Origin: AA29 sp041481445
Lineage (GTDB): Bacteria; Acidobacteriota; Vicinamibacteria; Fen-336
DNA length: 43,049 nucleotides
Assembly: GCA_041481445.1 (NCBI GenBank)
Contig: JBGPBV010000045.1
Location: 1 to 43,049 of the forward strand
Reading direction: 5' to 3'
Shown here: positions 28,258 to 36,240 of the stretch, piece after piece
How the letters are laid out: every line of letters begins with the position of its first letter
Numbering within the stretch: position 1 is the first letter of the stretch
Notes under the pieces: generated by a model
What the model was told of the DNA's origin: nothing
The model's input: only the letters and a program-made list of their open reading frames with translations
The model's database searches: none
Position numbers and translations under genes: made by a program

Positions 28258-29280
28258 TCAGCCGAACCAGATGGAGCGGCGGCGGGCCAGACGGCTGTCT
28301 ACCATGCGCTGGACGGTCGACCGGACCTGCTCGGAGAGCCGGTTGACGAGGATGGGATCCTCGGCCGCGTCCGCGCCGTACGCGGCCATCGGGATGGGGT
28401 CGGCGAAGTCGATCGACCACTTCGTCGGCAGCGGGACGACGCCCAGGGGACCGAGGGCCGGGAAGGTGGGCGTGATCGGCAGGTAGGGCAGGCCCAGCGG
28501 CCGCCCGAGCCAATCCATGCCGGCGATGCGGGGATGGATCTCCTCCGCGCCCACCACCGCCGCGGGGACGATGGGAGCGCCCGTGCGCAGGGCCAGGCGG
28601 ACGAAGCCCCCGCGGCCGAAGCGCGCCAGGCGATAGCGGTCCTTGAACGGCTTGCCGACGCCCTTCACGCCCTCCGGGAACACGCCCACCAGCTCGCCCT
28701 TCCGCAGCAGCCGCTCGCCGTTCTCCTGGCTGGCCCGCACCGCCCCGCACTGCGCGAGCAGTGGAGCCAGGAACGGCAGCAGCGCGAACATGTCGAGGGC
28801 CAGCATGCGGCAGGAGCGGCGGGCGGGGTGCTCGTGCCGCACGGCCAGGTTGATCATGATCCCGTCCCAGGGCAGCACCCCCGAGTGGTTGGCCACGATG
28901 AGGCCGGGCCCGCTTCCGGGCAGGTTCTCGACCCCCGAGGTCTCGACCCGCCACCACACGGTGTACAGGAACTCGAAGAACGGCAGCACCGTGCGCGTGA
29001 ACTTGGGGTCGTACCCGAACTCGTCCACGTCTTCCGAGTGCCAGGCGAAGTAGACCTCGCTCCAGAGGCGAGCCAGCCGGTCCCAGGTGAGGCCTCCCCC
29101 ACCCTTCTGGAGGAGGCGGGCCAGGGCCACGAGGAACCCCTCGCGCTCGGCGTCCCCGGGGGACGCCGCGCGCAGGCGCTCGAGCTCCGCCTCGAGGGCG
29201 CGGATGCGCTCGCGCCGGTCGCCATCGTGGTCCCGCCGCCGCCCCTGGGCCAGCGGCACGACCTTGGCGCTGTCGCTCAC
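28258..29280 (-). CDS. PlsC-like lysophospholipid acyltransferase family protein
   Basis: 340 residues from GTG 29280, which overlaps the upstream SDR stop (GTGA). A coiled-coil-like start (RRERIRALEAELERLRAA, about 22-40) precedes the acyltransferase domain. Block I is NHSGVLPWD (N131-H132 to D139), giving HX6D rather than the HX4D of canonical PlsC; FPEG (201-204) is intact, followed by GRGGFVRLAL and PIVPAAVVG. The HX6D spacing recurs in a bacterial subgroup related to DGAT-like enzymes (my recollection), so the acceptor may be a diacylglycerol, alcohol or glycolipid instead of lysophosphatidate. It probably acts at the inner membrane face. Its partners are reductase-like SDRs and a phasin-like protein. 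Confidence 0.88.
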   Translation of the reverse strand: MSDSAKVVPLAQGRRRDHDGDRRERIRALEAELERLRAASPGDAEREGFLVALARLLQKGGGGLTWDRLARLWSEVYFAWHSEDVDEFGYDPKFTRTVLPFFEFLYTVWWRVETSGVENLPGSGPGLIVANHSGVLPWDGIMINLAVRHEHPARRSCRMLALDMFALLPFLAPLLAQCGAVRASQENGERLLRKGELVGVFPEGVKGVGKPFKDRYRLARFGRGGFVRLALRTGAPIVPAAVVGAEEIHPRIAGMDWLGRPLGLPYLPITPTFPALGPLGVVPLPTKWSIDFADPIPMAAYGADAAEDPILVNRLSEQVRSTVQRMVDSRLARRRSIWFG

Positions 29281-30257
29281 GTCCGCGCCTCCGCCTCGCG
29301 CCAGGCCGCCTGCGGGTGCCGGTAGCGCAGGTAGGCGGAGAGGGAATCGCGGCTCGAGAACCGGGCCACGAACCCCATCCGGTCGCGCGCCCTCTCGCCG
29401 TCGGCCACGAACAGGAACCGGACGTAGTCCACGAACGCGCCCGGCGCCGCGCCCACGCCGGCCGCCCACATCAGCTCCACCACCGCCTGCGCGAGCGGGT
29501 GCGGGACGAACACGGGGACCTTGGCCGCGACGTGGTAGGCGGTGAGGAGGGGGATGGGGCGGCTGGGGACGACGTTGAGCGCGCCGCCCGGCGCTTTCTC
29601 GATCGCGGCCAGGAAGGCGTCCACGGCGTCGTCCGGATGCAGGAGCTGCACCAGCGGGTCGTACCCCATCAGCAGGGGGACCACGCGGCGGTCGAACACG
29701 CGCGTGTAGAACGTGTGCACGCCGGGCCCGAACAGGGGCGCGAAGCGCAGCACGGTGATCGACATGTCCGGGTAGCGCCGCGCGAACGCGGCGGCGTGCT
29801 GCTCCGCCTCCAGCTTGTCGCGCGCCCAGGCCAGGGCGGGATTGGCCTGCAGCGGGTGGTCCTCGGTCAGGAAGTTCGGGTTCTGGCCGCGGGCGCCGTA
29901 GACGGCGGTGAAGGACCGGACGATCACCCGCCGCACGCCCGCGGCGGCGGCGGCGGCCAGCAGGTTGAGGGTCCCGATCGACTCCAGCTCGTGGGAGTAG
30001 CCGGAGTCGCGCCGCGGGTTGGTGAAGAACGCGGCGTGCACGACGGTGTCGACCTCCTCCTCGCGCAGCAGCTCGAGCAGGCGCTGGTCGGAGGCGGGAA
30101 GCGTGAAGTCGAGGGGCCGGTGGCGCACGCCGAGGGCGGGGGCGGGCGCGGCCACGTCCACCGCCACCACCGCCTCCGGACCGCGCTCCTCCACCAGCCG
30201 CCGCAGGACGCGGGAGCCGAGGAAGGAGGCGACGCCCGTGATCGCCGTCCGGGCCAT
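29277..30257 (-). CDS. NAD-dependent epimerase/dehydratase-like (atypical extended SDR)
   Basis: 326 residues from ATG 30257, 2 nt after the phasin-like gene. The Rossmann entry TGVASFLGSRVL (G-x-x-x-F-L-G), VVHAAF and RSFTAVYG identify an extended SDR. The catalytic Y-x-x-x-K is altered: W144-A-R-D-K148, so tyrosine is replaced by tryptophan. This points either to an atypical SDR with different chemistry or to a non-catalytic binding protein. LRFAPLFGPG and the VQLLHPDDAVDAF stretch are as in the family. The C-terminus is hydrophobic (HPLAQAVVELMWAAGVG), so membrane association is possible. Operon neighbours suggest a role in modifying an acyl lipid. Confidence 0.88.
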   Translation of the reverse strand: MARTAITGVASFLGSRVLRRLVEERGPEAVVAVDVAAPAPALGVRHRPLDFTLPASDQRLLELLREEEVDTVVHAAFFTNPRRDSGYSHELESIGTLNLLAAAAAAGVRRVIVRSFTAVYGARGQNPNFLTEDHPLQANPALAWARDKLEAEQHAAAFARRYPDMSITVLRFAPLFGPGVHTFYTRVFDRRVVPLLMGYDPLVQLLHPDDAVDAFLAAIEKAPGGALNVVPSRPIPLLTAYHVAAKVPVFVPHPLAQAVVELMWAAGVGAAPGAFVDYVRFLFVADGERARDRMGFVARFSSRDSLSAYLRYRHPQAAWREAEART

Positions 30258-30259
30258 GC

Positions 30260-30631
30260 TCAGCCTTGCCGCGCGCCCGGGGCCTTGCGCGGCCGGCGGG
30301 AGGCGGACGCCCCGGCCCCGGTCGCCCTGGCCCTCGTGGCCGCCGCCTTCCTGGCCGCCGCCGCCGCCGAAGCGACCTGGCGCTTCGCCTCCGCCAGCTC
30401 GCGCTCCAGGGTCTCGATGCGCGCCACCGCGCGCTTGAACTCCGTGCGCGTGGGCACGTTCATCGTACGCAGGGCCCGCGCCACGCCCTGGTCGATCCAT
30501 TCCTTGCCCCGCATCGCCGTCTGCATGGCGCGGATGAACCGCGGGTTGCTCATCAGCTCGCTCGAGAACTGGTTCAGGAACTCCTCGCCCCGCGCACGCA
30601 GGAGATCGAACACGCCCGGCTGTGTGGTCAC
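30260..30631 (-). CDS. Phasin-like granule protein (second copy)
   Basis: 123 residues from GTG 30631, which overlaps the amidohydrolase stop (GTGA). The body is helical (FLNQFSSELMSNPRFIRAMQTAMRGKEWIDQGVARALR). It is followed by MNVPTRTEFKRAVARIETLERELAEAKR, which carries the same N-[IV]-P-[ST]-R-x-E motif (N58-E64) and heptad pattern as the phasin at 22499-22996. The Ala/Arg/Lys-rich tail (about 85-123) also resembles PhaF/PhaI tails. It is shorter than usual phasins. It probably coats or tethers a lipid inclusion made by the surrounding operon (inference). The match rests on motif and architecture only. Confidence 0.72.
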   Translation of the reverse strand: MTTQPGVFDLLRARGEEFLNQFSSELMSNPRFIRAMQTAMRGKEWIDQGVARALRTMNVPTRTEFKRAVARIETLERELAEAKRQVASAAAAARKAAATRARATGAGASASRRPRKAPGARQG

Positions 30632-32313
30632 CGGAGGCTCCTTTCCGTGGAGGTCATCGTCGCATCGTAAACCACCCGGCCCCCGATGACGGTGAGCACG
30701 CTGGCCGTCTCCGGCAGGCGCCCCACCTCGACGGTGAAGATGTCCTGGGAGAGGGCGACGAGGTCGGCCAGGAACCCGGGGGCGAGGGTGCCCTTCTCGG
30801 TCTCCGCGAACTCCGCCCAGGCCGAGCCGCGCGTGTAGGCGGTCACGGCCTGCTCGCGGGTGAGCGCCTCCCGCGGGTTGGTCGGGTGGGTCACCGCGAA
30901 CAGGATGTTCAGGAACGGGCTGGGCGGCCCGTCCGAGCCCAGCGCGAGGGGAATGCCCTTCTGGACCAGCGACCGCAGGGGCTGGAACGTCGCCAGGCGC
31001 TCCGGGCCGAAGCGCGCGCGCATGACCTCGGCCAGGGTCAGGTGCGACGGGTTCTGCACCACGCCCACGCCCAGGGCGGCCACCCGCGCGATCAGGTCGG
31101 GGGTGAGGCCGTCGCCGTGCTCGAAGCGCGGCCGGAGCGGCCGCCAGACCTCGGGGCCGCCGTCGGCCTCCATCGCGGAAAGGGCCGCGTCCGCCGCCTG
31201 GTCCCCCACCACGTGCAGCAGGAGCGGCTCCCGATCACGGCGGGCGCGGGCGACGATGGCGCGCACCTGGGCGGGCGTGAAGTCGAGGCGTCCCGTCCAG
31301 ACGGGCCGGTCCGCATAGGGCTGCCGCACGGCCGCCAGCCGCTCGATCGGCGTGCCGTCCAGGATCCACTTGCGCCCCCAGACCAGGACGCCGTCCTTGT
31401 CGTCGCGGCCCGTCCCCTCGGACGCGTCGTCTTCGTCGATGGGGTCATTGAGCGGGACACGCATGATGCGCCAGCGCAGCGGCGCTCCGGCTTCGCGGAG
31501 GAGGACGGCCAGACGCGGTGCGGGCAAGGCCGTCCCCATGTTCTGCACGGAGGTGATGCCCAGCCGGAGCGCCTGCTGGACGTAGCCGCGCACGCTCGCC
31601 GCCGCCTCCGCGCTGGGGACCTGCGCCGCGAGCGCGCGCTTGAGGCCGAGCACCGCATGCTCCTGGACGATCCCACTGAGCCGCCGCGTGCCCCGCATGC
31701 GCTCGAACCAGCCGCCGGGCGGATCGGGCACCTCGTCGGCCACCCCCAGCGCCTTCAGGGCCGCCGTGTTCAGGAGGGCGCCGTGCCCCGTCCAGGCGGA
31801 GAGCAGGACGGGATGGCTCGGCGTGATCTCGTCGAGCGTCGTCCGGTTGGCCGCCGGGTCGTCGAGCACGCGCGCGCCGATGTCGGCCCGCAGCCAGGTC
31901 CCCGCCGGCGCCTTGGCCACCGCCGCGGAGAGGACGCGCAGGACGTCGGCGAGGGGCGGATCGTTCGACGCGAGCGCGAGGACGGCCCCGATCGACCCGC
32001 CGCCGACGTGGGCGTGCGCGTCGTCGAAGCCGGGCACGACGACGCGGCCCTGGAGATCGATCACGCGCGTCCTGGGCCCGGCGGTGGCGCGGACCTCCTT
32101 CGAGGCGCCGACGGCCAGGATGCGGTCGCCGCCGATCGAGACCGCCTCCGCCCACGGATGCTCGGGGTCCGCGGTGAACACCTTCCCACCCGCCAGGATG
32201 AGGTCCGGAGCCGCGGTCGCGGCCGTGGTCACCGCCGCCTTCAGGAGGGCCGCGACCGCGAGCAGGACGAGGCCCGAGCGCGCGGCCGTCCTAGGTCCGG
32301 CCGGCACCAGCAC
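30628..32313 (-). CDS. Exported amidohydrolase (YtcJ-like, Amidohydro_3)
   Basis: About 561 residues. Several GTG codons (32349, 32334, 32313, 32307) could start it; 32313 gives a compact signal peptide (AARSGLVLLAVAALLKAAVTTAATA) and a short overlap with the end of the upstream reductase gene. Metal-binding motifs include FDDAHAHVGGG (H-x-H), LLHVVGDQAADAAL, FEHGDGLTPD and LGSDGPPSPF, in the order of the YtcJ/N-substituted formamide deformylase group. Exported members are common in Acidobacteriota and have undefined substrates. The gene is inside a lipid-type operon and coupled to the phasin-like gene by a GTGA overlap. Start uncertain by up to 14 codons. Confidence 0.87.
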   Translation of the reverse strand: MLVPAGPRTAARSGLVLLAVAALLKAAVTTAATAAPDLILAGGKVFTADPEHPWAEAVSIGGDRILAVGASKEVRATAGPRTRVIDLQGRVVVPGFDDAHAHVGGGSIGAVLALASNDPPLADVLRVLSAAVAKAPAGTWLRADIGARVLDDPAANRTTLDEITPSHPVLLSAWTGHGALLNTAALKALGVADEVPDPPGGWFERMRGTRRLSGIVQEHAVLGLKRALAAQVPSAEAAASVRGYVQQALRLGITSVQNMGTALPAPRLAVLLREAGAPLRWRIMRVPLNDPIDEDDASEGTGRDDKDGVLVWGRKWILDGTPIERLAAVRQPYADRPVWTGRLDFTPAQVRAIVARARRDREPLLLHVVGDQAADAALSAMEADGGPEVWRPLRPRFEHGDGLTPDLIARVAALGVGVVQNPSHLTLAEVMRARFGPERLATFQPLRSLVQKGIPLALGSDGPPSPFLNILFAVTHPTNPREALTREQAVTAYTRGSAWAEFAETEKGTLAPGFLADLVALSQDIFTVEVGRLPETASVLTVIGGRVVYDATMTSTERSLR

Positions 32314-34267
32314 CCGCCGCCGGGGACGCGGCACGCCGCCGGAACGCACGCAGGTCGATCTCCTCTTCCATCAGGCGGCGGAACTTCACCGCCGGCACGG
32401 CGCCGATCTGGTGCCCGGTCCGGTGCTCGATGGCCTCGACCGCCTCCTCCCAGACCCGCTCGCGGCGCGCGGTCTCGTCCGCATCGCGCAGCCGTCCGTA
32501 TTCCTGCACGTAGCGGTTGTGGCGGCAGAGCATGCGGAAGGCGTGCTCGGTGTCCGGGCGGCGGATGGGCAGGCCGAGGATGCGCACGTCGTTGCCGACG
32601 TCGTGGACGGGCTGCCCCCACTCGCCGTAGGCTCCGAAGATCGTGCCCAGCTTCTCGAGCGCGGCCGCGAGCTTGGGCTCGTTCAGGCGGGTGAGGGTGG
32701 CCTTCACCAGGGGCAGGGTCACGTTGCGGTACAGGGTGGGATCGGAGAGGCGCACGTTCGCGCCCAGCTCCTCGCGCGTGATCCGCACCATGTCCTGGGA
32801 CCGGATGCGGTTGTCGGTGGCGAGGTGGATGCGGTTCCCGATCGCCTCCGGCACTTCGAGCGCGGCCAGGATCCCCGCCACCACGCGGTCCACGGGGACG
32901 AGGTTGAGCTCCGCCGTCTCGTCCCCGGGGAAGCCGAGCGCGATCATGGCGATCAGGCGCGCGCGCAGCTTCTCCCCCAGCTCACCCTCCGCGCGGTCGA
33001 TGGCCTCCTTGGCCCGTCCGAAGGCGTTGATGGGCGCGTTGACGACCTTGGTGTCGCCGCGGTTGTTGCCCGTGCGCGAGTCGCCGATCACGATCGAGGG
33101 CAGGAGCTGGCAGACGCGCAGCCCCTCCACGATCAGGAAGCGATCGGTCTCGATGGAGGCCATCGCCTTGGTCAGCTCGTAGAAGTTGTTGTAGAAGCGG
33201 CGCGGGAAGGCGAGCGCGTTCTCCTGGGCGATGGAGCGGCGCTTGCGCCCGTGGATGTAGGAGGTCTCGATGGCCACGTGGCTCACGAACACGGACCCGG
33301 GGGCCTTCTGCACGGAGAGCGAGAAGCCCAGCGCGTTGCGGCATCCGAGCACGTTGGCCCGGAAGGAGTTCTCGTAGGTGTCGTCGAAGGAGACGCTGGC
33401 CGCGCAGTGGATGACGTGGGTCAGGGTCGCGCGAAGCACCTCCCGCTCGGAGGGCTCGATCCCGAGGTCCGGCTTCTCGATGTCGCCGGCCACGAAGCGG
33501 AACTTCCGGGCCCGCGCTCCCGAGATGTGGAGCCGCTTGAGGAGCAGGACCCCGCGCTGGGCGGGGGTGAGGACCTTGAGGACCTCCTTGGTCTTGTGGT
33601 CGCGGATGGTCTCCGGCCGCACGACGGCCACCACCTCGTCGATCCGGCGGTCCTCGGCCCCCTGGGAGAGGATCTCCTTGCCCAGGAACCCGGTGGCGCC
33701 GGTGAGCAGGACGCGCAGGCGCGGCCCCCGGCCCCGGGCGCGCAGGGCGGCGCGGGCCTCCTTCTGCAGCCGGTCCACCCGCGCCTTGACTTCCTTCTCG
33801 CCCAGGTGCGTGAACTCACGGAACTTGAAGTAGCTGTCGCGGTGCACGACCCCGAGCAGCCGCTCGGCCGCCTGCGCGATCGCCGGGCTGCCGGTCACGC
33901 TGCCCACGAAATCCGCCGCTCCCTTCCCCAGCGCGTTGACGCGCCGGAGCGTGCTCTCCACCAGCCCTTCCCGCTGGGTGAGCTGGACGAAGCGACTGCC
34001 GAGGTACTGGGCCACCACCTCCGCCGGGTGCTGGTCGCGGTGCGCGTGCACGAGCAGCTCGTCCGGCTCGATGGGACCGGGCATCTCCTTGCCCGTGCTC
34101 CGGCTCAGGCGTGCGATGTAGCGGGACGGGTCGATGTCGCTCGCCGGGTCGGGCCGGGCCTCGGGGGCGGGCCTGCCCCTGGGCGCCCGCTTCGCGGGAC
34201 CGGCGGAGGCACGCCGGCGCGGCTCGGCCGCCGCCCGCTCACGTCGCGTCCGTGCCGCCGTAGCCAT
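32291..34267 (-). CDS. Fatty-acyl-CoA-reductase-like SDR (male-sterility NAD-binding_4 type)
   Basis: 658 residues from ATG 34267. A basic, Ala-rich leader (1-50) and an N-terminal helical region of about 190 residues precede the Rossmann motif GATGFLGKEIL (188-198). The extended SDR has HCAASVSFDDTYENSFRANVLG, catalytic Ser in VFVSHVAIETSYIHG, and Y363-x-x-x-K367 in YNNFYELTK. These are the landmarks of fatty acyl-CoA or thioester reductases of the FAR/NAD_binding_4 group, which form fatty aldehydes or alcohols using NAD(P)H. A C-terminal helical segment (about 560-650) may be the FAR_C equivalent. It leads the operon toward amidohydrolase, phasin-like, SDR, acyltransferase and MBL genes. 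The substrate is unproven; aldehyde versus alcohol product cannot be told. Confidence 0.86.
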   Translation of the reverse strand: MATAARTRRERAAAEPRRRASAGPAKRAPRGRPAPEARPDPASDIDPSRYIARLSRSTGKEMPGPIEPDELLVHAHRDQHPAEVVAQYLGSRFVQLTQREGLVESTLRRVNALGKGAADFVGSVTGSPAIAQAAERLLGVVHRDSYFKFREFTHLGEKEVKARVDRLQKEARAALRARGRGPRLRVLLTGATGFLGKEILSQGAEDRRIDEVVAVVRPETIRDHKTKEVLKVLTPAQRGVLLLKRLHISGARARKFRFVAGDIEKPDLGIEPSEREVLRATLTHVIHCAASVSFDDTYENSFRANVLGCRNALGFSLSVQKAPGSVFVSHVAIETSYIHGRKRRSIAQENALAFPRRFYNNFYELTKAMASIETDRFLIVEGLRVCQLLPSIVIGDSRTGNNRGDTKVVNAPINAFGRAKEAIDRAEGELGEKLRARLIAMIALGFPGDETAELNLVPVDRVVAGILAALEVPEAIGNRIHLATDNRIRSQDMVRITREELGANVRLSDPTLYRNVTLPLVKATLTRLNEPKLAAALEKLGTIFGAYGEWGQPVHDVGNDVRILGLPIRRPDTEHAFRMLCRHNRYVQEYGRLRDADETARRERVWEEAVEAIEHRTGHQIGAVPAVKFRRLMEEEIDLRAFRRRAASPAAGAGAGRT

Positions 34268-34282
34268 GACCGTCACGCCCTT

Positions 34283-34304
34283 GCTGGAAGTACCAGCGAT
34301 TCTA
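34283..34304 (-). promoter_or_regulatory. Predicted promoter and hairpin before the reductase operon
   Basis: On the minus strand TAGAAT (34304-34299) is a 5-of-6 -10 element; start would be about 34292. GCTGG-TACTT-CCAGC (34297-34283), a perfect 5-bp inverted repeat, lies over the start site and could be an operator or 5' transcript hairpin. AAGG precedes the ATG by 10 nt. No clear -35. Confidence 0.35.
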
Positions 34305-34320
34305 TCATCCGGCTCCGGCT

Positions 34321-36240
34321 TCACCGCGAGCGGTAGAGCCGATAGGGCCCGCGCTCCACCACCACCGGGAGCCCGCTCAGGGCCTCGGGGTTGAAGTCCT
34401 CCATCGCCTCCTCCAGGGGGCCGGCCACGATGAAGTCGACGCCGTTGCCGTCGAGCCGGGAGCGAGCGTCGGGACTGCCCTCGTAGATCGCCTTGAGGTC
34501 CGCCTCGCGGTTGCCGATGTCGAGCCCCTGCGACCACATGTGCCCCAGGTATCCCACGACGGTGCGCCGGCCGGTGAGGTAGACCTCCGAGTTGTAGGCG
34601 GGCGCGTGCAGGATGACCGCGCGCGGCGGAGTGGCGGCGCGCACGTCCTCCGCGAACGCGGTCCCCTCCGGAGAGACGATGGGGTTCGTGATCTTCCCCG
34701 CGCCCGCGCGCCACAGGTCGAGGGCGCCGGAGAGGGTGAGGAGCACGAAGAGGAGCGCCGAGGCCGTGCGCCACCCGGACCCCATCCGCCACAGCCGAGC
34801 CAGGAGGAGGGCCACGAGGACGGCGGAGGCGACGTGCCACCACACCATGAACTTGATGTTGTCCCAGATCCAGGGTGAGAGCCGGACGAGGTTGGGGACG
34901 AGGAAGCAGAGCGCGAACGGCGCGTAGAAGCGCAGCAGCGGCCGCTCCACCAGCGGCCGGCGCCCGCGCCAGGCGAGGGCGGCCACGAGGGCGGGAATGA
35001 AGAAGCCGAGGTTGAGCCACCAGAACCGGACGATCCCCTGGGCGCCGCGGTCCCAGCCGACCTCCCACCCCACGAACCGGCCCGACTGCATCGACGAGCC
35101 GCGGCCGAGGAGGAGGAGCGCGGGCGCGGCCAGGACGGCGGCCAGCCCGAGCGCGCGCGTCCAGCCCTTCCCGTCGGGGAAGAGGACGGCCAGGGCCACC
35201 CCCACCGCCATCGCGATCGTGAACGCGTGGGCGTGGGCCAGCGGCATCAGGCCGATGATGACGCCGGAGGCGAGCAGGCGGCGCCGCCCGCGGGCGCGGT
35301 CCGCGTCCGTGACCGCCTCCCACCAGAGGGTGGCCACGATCAGGAAGAGCGGGAGGCCGAGGAGCACCGACCGCTGCGGGATCAGCATCGTGATCACGAG
35401 GTTCCCCCAGCGCAGCGGCCCCTGGGACAGGATCGTGTAGTCGTGGGTCGGGCGGGCGAGAAGGCCGATCAGGCCTCCCGCCGTGGGGTCCACATCCCTC
35501 GCCAGCCAGAGGAAGCCGAGGCCGCCGCTGGCCAGCACGAGCAGGGGGGCCAGGATCGCGGCCAGGCGGTCCCGGGTCAGGCGCAGCGTGAAGCGGTGCA
35601 GCAGCGCCACCAGCGACCAGCCGAGCACCACGTTCTCGAGGAGGAGCGCGCGCCGGACGGCCGCCCCCGCCGCCATGAGCATGGCCAGCACGAGGTCCAC
35701 CACGAACGGGTAGGTCAGGCGCGTCCCCGCCAGCTCGGGGTGCTCGGGGGGGAAGTTGCCGCCGTAGAGGAACGAGCTCGCGATCGCGATGTGGAAGGGC
35801 AGGTCGCCGAGGTTGTGGTCGACGCCGGTGAACACTCCCCCACCCCCGGGCGCCTCGAACATCGCCCGGTCGAAGAGCCGGACGACCACGAGCCCGGTCA
35901 ACACGAAGAAGGCGACGGTGGCCACCATGGCCCGCGGGGGGCGGCGCCAGGCGCCGGCGGCTTCCGCTCGCGCCCGCCGGAAGTCGTCGCGCATCGCCCC
36001 GCGGCGCCCGGCCGCGCGCAGGACGGCCAGGGGAACGACGGCGACCACCACTCCCGACGCGGCCACGGTGAGAGGCGAGAGCCCAAACGCCCAGGCCAGC
36101 AGGTAGCCGACGAGGCCGAGGGCGGCCACGCCGAGCGGCGCGGCCATGGCCAGGCGCGCGGGAAGGCCGGCGTCGTCGTCGAACAGGTAGGTGGCGGCGG
36201 TGCCGCCCAGGACGGCGGCGGCGAGCAGCAGCAGGCTCAC
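34321..36240 (-). CDS. Multi-pass membrane protein, GT-C glycosyltransferase-like
   Basis: 639 residues from GTG 36240 (overlapping the hydrolase stop, GTGA), with about 12-13 hydrophobic helices between residues 1 and 520 and a C-terminal soluble domain of about 130 residues. The first large external loop has GVDHNLGDLPFHIAIASSFL with acidic residues where GT-C enzymes keep their catalytic Asp. The C-terminal part (ILHAPAYNSEVYLTGRRTV...GVDFIVAGPLEE) matches the periplasmic tail of many polyprenol-phosphate-sugar-dependent transferases. It likely transfers a sugar to a surface lipid or protein in the periplasm (inference). No N-terminal signal other than the first helix. Alternatively an uncharacterised integral membrane family. 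Confidence 0.8.
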   Translation of the reverse strand: MSLLLLAAAVLGGTAATYLFDDDAGLPARLAMAAPLGVAALGLVGYLLAWAFGLSPLTVAASGVVVAVVPLAVLRAAGRRGAMRDDFRRARAEAAGAWRRPPRAMVATVAFFVLTGLVVVRLFDRAMFEAPGGGGVFTGVDHNLGDLPFHIAIASSFLYGGNFPPEHPELAGTRLTYPFVVDLVLAMLMAAGAAVRRALLLENVVLGWSLVALLHRFTLRLTRDRLAAILAPLLVLASGGLGFLWLARDVDPTAGGLIGLLARPTHDYTILSQGPLRWGNLVITMLIPQRSVLLGLPLFLIVATLWWEAVTDADRARGRRRLLASGVIIGLMPLAHAHAFTIAMAVGVALAVLFPDGKGWTRALGLAAVLAAPALLLLGRGSSMQSGRFVGWEVGWDRGAQGIVRFWWLNLGFFIPALVAALAWRGRRPLVERPLLRFYAPFALCFLVPNLVRLSPWIWDNIKFMVWWHVASAVLVALLLARLWRMGSGWRTASALLFVLLTLSGALDLWRAGAGKITNPIVSPEGTAFAEDVRAATPPRAVILHAPAYNSEVYLTGRRTVVGYLGHMWSQGLDIGNREADLKAIYEGSPDARSRLDGNGVDFIVAGPLEEAMEDFNPEALSGLPVVVERGPYRLYRSR

